DNA from: Desmodesmus armatus
Lineage: Eukaryota > Chlorophyta > Chlorophyceae > Sphaeropleales > Scenedesmaceae
Direction: 5' to 3'
NCBI GenBank assembly: GCA_007449985.2
Contig: VIIQ02000233.1
Coordinates: forward strand, 73,582 to 137,581
Length of the DNA stretch: 64,000 nucleotides
Shown here piece after piece: positions 55,859 to 64,000 of the stretch; positions within the stretch are counted from its first letter, which is position 1; every line of letters starts with the position of its first letter. The notes under the pieces are model-generated. The model saw only the letters and a list, made by a program, of their open reading frames with translations, searched no databases and was not told the DNA's origin. A program made the position numbers and the translations under genes.

Positions 55859-55888
55859 CAGGGGTAGTAAGGGCCCTTACTACCCCTG
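55859..55888. repeat. Perfect 30-bp palindrome
   Basis: CAGGGGTAGTAAGGG followed directly by its reverse complement CCCTTACTACCCCTG. Similar half-sites (GGGGACCCTTACTA) occur near 21398-21435. Confidence 0.85.
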
Positions 55889-55911
55889 TTCGAAGCGTTT
55901 GGTTCAAGTTG

Positions 55912-56181
55912 GGGTAGGGATTAGTTGAAAGTGACACAGGAGTTCTTCTTTGGAGGGCTCTGCGAATGCCCCTACCCCTGGGGGCATTGCCACCAGGGCC
56001 CACGCTCTAATGCCCCTCCCCCTCCTGGCGGCCCAAAATGCCCTGTTTTCAAAGGATTTTGACCCCCAAAGCTTCCAAAAATGCCCCAAGCCCCACCCCC
56101 TAGGGCATGATGTGAGCAATGCCCGCGGCCCTCCCCCCTGCTAGAAGAACTCCCTGTGTCACTTTCAACTAATCCCTACCC
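55912..56181. mobile_element. MITE family B, full copy in opposite orientation (270 bp)
   Basis: Both ends carry GGGTAGGGATTAGTTGAAAG in inverted orientation. The interior reads as the reverse complement of the copy at 37842-38109, with GCATTGCCACCAGGGCCCAC and AATGCCCCTCCCC. TIRs of about 39 bp are well preserved. Confidence 0.9.
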
Positions 56182-56290
56182 TGCCCAATAGGCAGAGATT
56201 TATGTTATCTGAATGAACATAATGAGTCTACGATTTCTCAGGCCCCACCCTCTTGGACGCCTGGAAGGGGGTACACCGGATCGTCTACTG

Positions 56291-58860
56291 CAGGGAGTAC
56301 AGGTGGAGGGGGAGATCATTGGGTGTGTCCAATTTTGGCGGGATCCTGCACAGGCACTTGCAGGGCCTGCAAACCGAGATCTGGGATTTTCAACCCAACA
56401 TTAACATCATCTATGGATCGCTTTTGGGCCGATACTTGTTGAGCACCCGGGGAGCAGTTTCTGTGGTTACAGATGTGACAGCAGTCTGACTAAAGACCTC
56501 GGAATGGGACTGCCACTGCGCTTGAAATATGGCCATATATGTCACAAATGTTTTTGTAAAGCGTGCGGGGGCAGTGGCGCATGCCTCCGGGCCACAACCA
56601 AATTGGTAGTGCCCATGGCAGTCACCTGCCAAATGTGCTGCACAGGACATGTCCTGAAAAGAAAGGCCCGGGCAAAAAAGCGCTCCATAACATGCTTTTA
56701 AACCATAATTTGTACCACTCTGCAACATTACAGGACATCGATGTCCTGTTTGTCGGCTCCTGCGGCTGCCACCAAAATTGACCCCACAGATGATGAGCCA
56801 TGCATCACAGCAGTAGTACCAGATTGCTGCCAAAACCGCGATCCGAGGCTTGCAACTTTGTGTGTGTACTTATTTACTTACTTATATACTTTAAAAACCA
56901 ATATTACAATACTGTCTCCGGCCTGCAGAGCCCATTTCAACAGGTTGGCCTGCCATGTATGGGTAGAGATTAAATCTCTATAATAATATTTGAAACTGCC
57001 ACAGGGACTTTTTTCACAGGGACTTTTTTCACTTTTTTCAGCAGGGGGGAGTGCTTGAGGTATTGTTGCTCAGGAGCATGCCCCCAGCCTGCTGTTACAG
57101 CAAGCGAAGCACCAGACCGTTGCCACCTGTCTGTCGGGACCGCGTGCAGAAGGCAGAGGAGAGGAGGAGGGCCAAGAAGGGCGTCAAGATTTGTGATTTT
57201 GAGCAGGTAAAAAATTTCTTCAGTGTCCGCGAAAGTGCACCGCGCACATCGCACTGCGGTGTTCAAGAGGCCTGCGCGGGGTTTGAGAAGGGATTTGACT
57301 CAGACATCAGGACAGGATTGTGAGGTCAGGCCCGAACCCACCAGCTGCCCTTACTTTAAATCACTAAAGGCCTTCTTCTTAAGCATGTGCTGTGCCTGGG
57401 CAAATTCATTGCCAGTCAGAATGCTGCCTCAACAGTGAATCCACCCCAACTCCTTCAGGAGCTTATGCGAAGCACATGCCAGTCCTAAGGCGCAAAAGAC
57501 GGTTAAAAACAACAGTACGGCATGTGGTTGGAATTCGGCCAAAATTAAACATGCAATCGAGGCACATTATGAACACTGCTGCTGTTCTTGACCTAAACGA
57601 GGGTACACCACGATTGTGTCACCGAAACAGACACCTGAGCCACCTGGCTGTTGGGCAACACCTGGCTGTCGGGCCCTCACAATTCACAATCAACGGTGCT
57701 AACTGATGCCAAGGAAGATTGCATGCGTGTGGCATTGCTGCGACTGCACGGCCACCATGTGTATCATCGACCCCAGCAGGGGGGGATGTGAGGGGGGTCT
57801 GCCCCTCCACAAAAGAGGCAGTGCCACTGCTAGTAGCTGCTTCGGCATCACAGCGTCACAGGGAGGCGCCATGCATCGACCCCATGAGGAGGGTGTGTGA
57901 GGGGTCTCCCCCCTCCACGAAAGAGGCAGTCCCGCGGTGCCACCCGCCGGCCCGTGGCACGGCTAGTAGCTGTGTCGGAACCAAAGCAACGCCAGAAACA
58001 ACACAAGACAACAGCACTGCAACCCCACCAGGTGCAGCCAGCAGCAAACACAACACAACAGGGAAGCCACCCCCACAAAGGGGGTATCACCCCCCTGCCT
58101 TGCCAGCCTGCCAGCAGACACACAACCAGAGGAGCGATTGAAACCCCCCACCGCGACCTCTTCGACGGGGAGCGCAGGAGCGCCGTTTGACTGCCTGCTG
58201 AGGTAACTTCGACATGCCAAAGGCTCGTAGTAACAATCCTCGGAGAAGGATTCCCAAGGATCCTTCGGAGTGACTGGGGGGCTCCGCACTCAATGATTCA
58301 TCTGCTGCTGTAGGTCCCTAGCTGAGGACTGGAGCAATACAGTTATTATCGTCAGCATATAACAGCATTTGGCAGGGCTCGCCACCAATCATGGTCAGTG
58401 GTATCTGCTACAGTATGACTCCCTCTAGATCTGTACAACCTCCGCGCACAGCACCGAGGCTTTGATGGTAGCTGAACAGCGTGACACGTTGCGCTGAGCA
58501 GGGCATCACAGGCAAACGTGCTGCTTGATTATATGATCATTTGAAGGGCTTCATCACTGCGAGCACAGCATGTTGCTGTATGCAACCAAGTAAGTACCAG
58601 CCATGGTCTTTGAAGGTTACACGCAGCCTACCAAATTTGCAACTCGAACATTGCCCAGAACCAGCCAGCACCGTGTAGACAGCACCGCATGTATGCATGA
58701 CAACCGTCTACATGCGTACCGTTTGGCATATCGCATGCCGCGCGCACTGGCTTCAAAAACAAGTCTCTCCGTCGGGAGAGCAGGCCTTCCATACCCTAAA
58801 AACGCGATTGATTAGGTTGGGTGTCACCCACCCACTCAGAGTGTGTGTGGGCACATGCTG
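56291..58860. other. Stretch with unrecognised ORF fragments and a small tandem repeat
   Basis: Plus-strand fragments such as KYGHICHKCFCKACGGSGAC (about 56525-56585) and RDRVQKAEERRRAKKGVKIC (about 57139-57198) look protein-like. They are short, in different frames and match no family I can name; they may be remnants of a transposon protein. From 57772 to 57970 two units share GGTGTG(T)GAGGGG, CCTCCACRAAAGAGGCAGT and a GCTAGTAGCTG ending. Nothing is reliable from 58290 to 58860. Confidence 0.3.
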
Positions 58861-58875
58861 CTGATCACTAAAGTC

Positions 58876-58926
58876 CAGCCCTGCTTGGATTCGAACCAAG
58901 CTCTGCTGTGCACTGCACAGCAGAGC
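58876..58926 (-). other. tRNA-like fragment: T-arm with B box next to a 12-bp hairpin
   Basis: On the minus strand, GCTTGG-TTCGAAT-CCAAGC has the form of a tRNA T-arm and contains the pol III B box GGTTCGAATCC. It is immediately preceded by the perfect hairpin GCTCTGCTGTGC-AGT-GCACAGCAGAGC. I could not complete an acceptor stem, D-arm or A box, so this is a tRNA pseudogene or a SINE-type fragment rather than a tRNA gene. Confidence 0.4.
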
Positions 58927-59930
58927 CCCCCTAAGGAGCAGTGTTATTTTGTTTTGTTGTTTTGATGTTGTTGCTACTGCCGTATATGTAACTCTTTAAT
59001 CAGTTTGGCTGGTCCTGCTGCTGGGTTGTCAAGCAATGCCACATATGGCAGGCCAACACTCGTTACATTGCAGCGACTTCATAATGCATAGTTACAAACA
59101 TTTGCAGCCTGTAGCATTCGGCAAGCAGGTGGAACTTGTCACACCATCACAGATGGTGTGCATGTTCTGTTGTTCATGTATCGATGAAGCTTCGTCCAAT
59201 CATGCTGAAACAGTTCTGATGTCTGCAATTGTTGTAATGTACAAACTACATGTACTGTACACCGTCGTGTGAAAAGTGACGTCCAAAATAACGCCTCATC
59301 GCGACGTCGGGTCTGGAACTGATTTCATGGGAACTGATTTCATGTTGTTCATATGAAGACCACAGTTATGAGCACGGCTGGGCGGAGGGGACCGTGGGGG
59401 ATATGACAACAACGTCCACTGACGTTACTGAACAGTCCAGTCATGTTTGACGAATTTATGTCACCGTCTGGTGACTCCACAGGGCCTCGGGTGGACGCTG
59501 TCAGAAGCTCCGACGGGAGCAGCACCATCGCACCTTACGGTGGTGTGGGGGATCCGGCACAAACGGGCAACAATCGGTTCGTTTTGCTGTGCAGTTTTCA
59601 TTGTTGCTGCTGGAATTTGTGGGGACGGTACCATGATGGAACGCTGGGTGAAATACGTTAAAGTGTGAGGACATGTGACCTGAGCATGGGACAAGGCCTT
59701 GCCATATATGGCAGGCCAATGCCATATATGGCAGGCCAACAGACCCGTCGGTGAGTTCACATCGACGTAAAAAGAAAAAGAGTTTGCAAAGTGCACTCGA
59801 GCACCGCCGCTGCTTTGCCAACAAACAGTCTACGCAAGGAGTAAAGCATCAGCCGCCCGGCTGGCCACTTGCCAACAGCCACTAGCAAGACAATTGACGT
59901 ACAGATGGAACATCCAAACACAGAGACACA
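58927..59930. other. Non-coding stretch with repeated TGCCATATATGGCA palindromes
   Basis: TGCCATATATGGCAGGCCAA occurs twice in tandem at about 59699-59740. A variant, GCCACATATGGCAGGCCAAC, is at 59039. The same palindrome is at about 42931. No gene was recognised. Confidence 0.6.
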
Positions 59931-61575
59931 TTGTTGCTGAGCACAGTACAGCACACCAACTCCAGCGTGCAGTGCCGTCAACAGGGCGATGCCATGGATT
60001 GTGAGACAGTGCCCGGAACCGGGGAGGTAGCAAGATTTCCTGTGGAGACACTGGGAACACACAAAGATGGGAACACAGAACACAATGTAACTAGCACTGG
60101 GTCCCCCACCGCCACCCCAGGCAACGAAAGCCTAACAAAGCAACCTCACAGTACAATAGAAGGCGTCCAGACCAAAGCTGTGAGTCCAGCAGCCCCATCA
60201 AGCCTAGTAGGATTACCTGCAAGCAGCACCACCATGGATTGCCATGGATTGTGTTACAATGTGCCTATGCCCTTCACTCCAAACCCTTCTTCTTGTGGAA
60301 CCACTCACCGCTCAGCATGCCAGTGGTGCTTGATGCATGCAGTATGCATGGCAGTTGCCCTGCAGCCGCTGCAGAGCCAACCCTGCAGCCGCTGCAGAGC
60401 CATCAGCACAAAATTACACCAAGCACCCAGCAACCCTGACAGGGGGGCCTCCAAGGCGCCCCCTCCCCTGCCACCTCACCCAGACATGTGTACTGCACCA
60501 GGTGTACCGTGGCTTGTCATGATAAGCAACGCAGCTATAGTCGTGCCGTGTGAAAACAATCAGCACCAGGAGTACAGACACAAGGGGTATGCGCCATTGC
60601 ATTAATGATGCCCATGCTGCGGCGATGCCAAAGAAAGCACCCGGGCACAAGCAAGACACGTGTGCGCCAGAAACAACCGTTTGCCCTGAGCTGACTGAAT
60701 TGCAGAGGCATTTGCAGCCTCGTGAGCATTTGCGACAGGGGATGCGGAGAAACAGGAAGGGACAGCACCACTCCTACTGCAATAAACACCTGCTTGACAA
60801 TGCGCACTAGATGCCAGCACACTCAAGCGCCATATAGAGCAGGTACCGACCAACAATAAAGTAGCCCCCCCCCCCCCCCCCCGCCCTTACAGTACTGGCC
60901 ATATGGTATGGCCCAAGCGGGAAAGCAACACACACTTATGTGAGACATTCCCAGGCAGCAGCCTCAGCTGCAGCGCTGCCCTGCACAGCTTGCAGCGACA
61001 GCAGCTGCAGCAGCTCGCCCGCCCTTCAGCACACCAGCATGCTCGCTAATCACCACCAAATCCTGCACCCACCAACCCCACCCGACCATTGGGTGATTGG
61101 GTTCCTTTATCTTGGGTTCCTTAATCATGGGTGATTGGGTGATTGGTGATTGGGTTGATTTTGGGTTGGGCATTGGGTTCCTCAAACTGACATGCTGAAA
61201 AACAGCTACGTGCAGACATGCAGCTGCAGCACGCTGCACCTGCTAGCAGCAGCAGCAGCACCGCCATTACAACTGGGACCTGGTCACACTACCCCAGCTT
61301 CGTTTGTGCCCATGGCCGCGTGCTGCATGCTGCTGCTGAATGCAGGACTGCTTCCTGCACCGGCACCATGCCGCCCTTGCTGCAGCTCGGCGCCCCCACT
61401 GCTCCAGCGCCCGCACCCGCATGTGCATGCACAGGGGACGACAACATCGGGCACACAAGCAGCGCGTTGCCGCCCGCACCCGCCGTGAGGAGCGTCCTGC
61501 TGTGCGGCCGAGTCAGCGGGCTCCGTGGCGGCAGCCCGACTGCGCTGCGCGCGGCCCTGATGCTGTTGTGCGCCG
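59931..61575. other. Non-coding stretch with a LINE-related fragment, poly-C and a short tandem repeat
   Basis: 60000-60068 is identical to 42629-42696. A poly-C run lies at about 60865-60883. At 61085-61180 a GATTGGGTGATTGGGTTC-type motif is repeated several times. A plus-strand ORF at 59931-60605 crosses the dispersed fragment and shows no protein features. Confidence 0.5.
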
Positions 61576-61893
61576 TCATCCACAGCCTGAGGCTCCCGCC
61601 CCACCTCGCTGCCGCTTGTACAGCAGGACCAGCAGGACCGCCACCACCAGTAGCGCAACGTGGGCATGCTGCCTAGGGCCCTGCTGTGCACATCTGCCTC
61701 TGTGAGCATGCCTTGGACCATTTTGGTACTGCCAGGGAACGCTGCGCGGCACGCAGCTTGCGCGCCACCGGCTGTCCCGCTGCTGCGCAGCGCGCGCAAG
61801 GCCGGCTTGCTGCTGCACGTGGTGCAGCTGGTGCTGCTGAATAGCTGCCTGCTTCTGTGAGGCATCCTGCTGCTGCATGCGCGCCGCGGCTGC

Positions 61894-61925
<32 letters not shown>

Positions 61926-64000
61926 GTCATGCGCATGAACTTGCTGCTGCTGCGCCTTGTGCTGCATGATCTGCTCCCAAGATAGGCCGGCGTGCGTGCT
62001 TGTTGGGGTGCGCACCGGACTGACCGACTACTGCACCTGCACCTGAAGCGGCTGTCAGCACCGCTGCCGGCACCCCCGAGGACACCAGCTGCTGGCCCTG
62101 CCGCAGCACCTGCAGCAGTGCCGCGCTGCCGCCGCTGCTGCTGAAGTCGCTCCTGCAGAGCCGCTGTCCTTAGCTGCTGTGGCCAATGCAGGGTGCTGCT
62201 GAGCTTCCTGATGAAGACAGACAGCCCGCTTGGCTGCGAGATCGTCCAGCTGCCCATGAACATGTGATCACGTACGGCAACGGGTCAGCTGCATGGAACA
62301 CTGCTGTGGGCAGCCAAACACAGGCTGCGGCAAGATGCGCACGCGCCCACGCGCCCGCCACCAATCATCTGCTCCACAGATATGTTTGAACCTGCAGCCA
62401 CGGCGAGGCGCACAGTTGTACAGTGAGCAATTGAGCTGTGTAGGGGACCTGGTAAAGTACTTGTGAGCGAGCGGTTTCGCGCTTGGGGTAACACATCGGC
62501 ATGCAGACCACAAGCACTGCTGTCCGGGACTCACAAGGCAGTCTCACAAGGCAGCCCTCAGCCACAACAGAACTGTTCAACACATGCCACTGCCTGCCAC
62601 CACCTCTCTCCCTGGAAGCACACTGTGCATGCATGACTCCACACATCGACAAGCATCAGAGCGTTGACTCGCGCATGTCCCACTCGCGAAACCTTTTCAT
62701 GCGTTGATGCCCTGCCCACCTGGCGTAGGTAATCGTGCACGCTGTCCTCTCCATATGCCTGGTCCCGTGCGCTCCAAGATCGCATGGTCCCTGTCTGGGT
62801 CAACAAACTCGCCCGCGCGCTCCTCAGCCACATGCTGCGCAACAATACTGGCCCATGCGGCATACCACCGAGTGGCCCGGACGTGCCGCAATCGACCACT
62901 GCACCATCTGGACCTGCAGCGCGCAGCAGCATGAGGACGACAGCAGGGGATGCATCATTTTACAAATGATGCAGTTCAAAGGTGAGCAAGGATGCAACAA
63001 CAAGGGTGCGCCAACATGGCGCACACAAAAGGGGAGCGTACAAGCGGACACTCTGTGTAGAGCCCAGTAAGCTCATGGGAGAAGGGGGCGGGTGCACCAT
63101 CTGCAGGCATCCAGCATCCTGCTGCTGCACTGCGGTTTCTCGGGCTCACCTGACGTGAATAGGAACCGCTGCCTGGCCTCTTCTGGTGTGGTGAACACTT
63201 TCTCAATGCCCACCAGCAGCCCTGCGTCCTGCGCCCACTGGCTGATGGGCCGGGCGGCCATGACATCACTGTCGGCGTACACGCCACCCATGCGGCACAG
63301 CACCAAGTAGCGCCACAGGTCTGTGCGCTCCACAGGGCTGCCAAGGCCATCGAATGTGGGCAGCAGGTGTGGTGGTAGGTCGTCATGAATGCACGGACGT
63401 CGGCATCGTCAAACAGCATGAGACTGTACCCTGGGTTGTAGTAAGCCCAGCTGGCCATGGCCAGCACCTGATGCGGCTGCAGCTTGTTTTTGTCTTTCAC
63501 TGTGAAGTGCACCGCTTGGGGAGCTGTGGCTGGGGCTGCGGGTTTGGGTCGACCAGGGGCGTCCGATGTCGGCCTCCCCGGACAGCATGGCTCAAGACTA
63601 CCCGAACTCAGGCTGTACTGAGTGCAGCAGCTCGACCAGCTGCGGCAGGGTGAGTTGCTTGTGCTTGTTGAGGTCCCTGGGCAGTCTGACTGCTGCAAGA
63701 GGTCATCATGCAAACCTCCTGGCCCCTCCACCATGCCTGCCTGCTGGCGGCACATGTCGAAGGTGTCGACTGCGCTGCTGAGTTGTAGTGTGACAGGATG
63801 GGCGCCACGCTGCTGCCATAATGCAGAAGCTGCGGCTGGTACGTCAGCAGCCTGTGCTGCTGCGTGCTGGCTGCTGCTGCTGGCAGTGCATGGGCGCTGT
63901 GGGCACTGACCAGCAGCAGACCAGCAGCAGCAGGCATGACAGGGAGCCTGCTGCTGCTGGACCAGCATCCATACCAAATCCTGTGGCCAACAGGCACCAC
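61576..64000 (-). CDS. GT32 (OCH1-like) glycosyltransferase, with several frame breaks
   Basis: GT32 enzymes transfer mannose or other hexoses in the Golgi through a DxD motif. Read leftwards from the window edge: FDMCRQQAGMVEG; DLNKHKQLTLPQLVELLHSV (next frame); VHFTVKDKNKL; MASWAYYNPGYSLMLFDDADV; LLPTFDGLGSPVERTDLWRY (next frame); GGVYADSDVMAARPI (DxD, 63279-63262); EKVFTTPEEARQRFLF, ending at a TCAG|GTGAGC donor at 63150. Then, from an acceptor at 62914: VQMVQWSIAARPGHSVV; WASIVAQHVAEE (next frame); ERTGPGIW; EDSVHDYLRQ (next frame). From about 62391: VRILPQPVFGC; HMFMGSW (the HxxxGSW family end, next frame). A Gln-rich tail follows, and a C-terminal membrane helix VALLVVAVLLVLLYKRQ before a stop at 61576. 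At least five 1-nt breaks interrupt it. The family call is firm. The link to the tail is inferred. It is either a pseudogene or indel-rich sequence. Confidence 0.65.
61885..61925. repeat. (CTG)n microsatellite
   Basis: About ten GCTGCTGCTG triplets, giving poly-Gln or poly-Ser on the minus strand within the Gln-rich tail that follows the GT32 blocks. Confidence 0.8.

Larger units (their letters stand above)
55790..56290. mobile_element. Degenerate relative of the 47824-48626 element, split by a MITE B insertion
   Basis: The left piece has TACACTGGGCCCGGTATACC, GGCCGGTAAG and later TTCGAAGCGTTT. The right piece, after the MITE, has GGACGCCTGGAAGGGGGTAC and ACCGGATCG-TCTACTGC, the counterparts of 48095-48135. 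The right terminus was not found. Confidence 0.55.

Noticed and set aside
59931..60605. 224-codon plus-strand ORF
   Set aside because: It crosses the dispersed 68-bp block and shows no protein family features.
61218..61705. Plus-strand ORFs rich in Pro/Ala/Cys near the right end
   Set aside because: They oppose the minus-strand Gln-rich tail and membrane helix. Composition follows GC- and CTG-rich DNA.

Overview
This is a eukaryotic nuclear window, most likely from a green alga (Chlorophyta, possibly Chlamydomonadales). That is inferred from four things: multi-exon genes with GT-AG introns (often GTGAGT donors), short interstitial TTTAGGG-type telomere-like tracts, abundant microsatellites and poly-C/poly-G runs, and a dense population of small TIR elements and LINE remnants. 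No bacterial features (operons, Shine-Dalgarno sites, CRISPR arrays) are visible. The species cannot be named from the sequence.

The outstanding content is a run of six glycan genes. From left to right they are: a GT18 / MGAT5-like N-acetylglucosaminyltransferase (+, ends 1299); a GT10 alpha-1,3/4-fucosyltransferase (+, 6859-14454); a GT23 / FUT8-like fucosyltransferase (-, 19968-18120); an NDP-sugar SDR of the GDP-4-keto-6-deoxymannose reductase/epimerase type, fused to a GT15-like mannosyltransferase domain (+, about 24188-33684); a DUF268 protein with a signal anchor (+, 45629-49372); and an OCH1-like GT32 enzyme (-, 64000 to about 61576). Together they could supply a GDP-deoxyhexose donor (the SDR) and Golgi enzymes that use GDP-fucose, GDP-mannose or UDP-GlcNAc. 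The window therefore looks like a local concentration of Golgi glycosylation genes. A shared pathway is inference.

Two or three minus-strand genes for apparently secreted proteins sit among them: an Ala/Pro/Gly/Gln-repeat protein (5261-3897), two 81-bp knottin-like exons (2965-2885 and 2613-2533) that could belong to the same gene, and a short Cys-containing secreted protein (17437-17083) faintly resembling pherophorins.

The rest is repeat-rich. I recognise these families: a 268-270-bp MITE with TIRs of about 39 bp (five copies, one deleted and one nested); a 390-420-bp MITE with a perfect 19-bp TIR; a 1.1-kb element with TIRs of about 75 bp; a CAGGG-ended hAT-like MITE; an 803-bp element with a TTA duplication; a foldback-like element whose arms are arrays of 93-bp units; and a LINE family whose two 3' copies are nearly identical. 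Many sit in introns of the glycan genes, notably the 4.76-kb intron of the SDR-GT15 gene.

Several convincing coding regions contain 1-nt frame breaks, most strongly the GT32 gene. This suggests either pseudogenes or residual indel errors in the assembly. I give exon limits where both the protein frame and the splice sites agree, and say where they do not.
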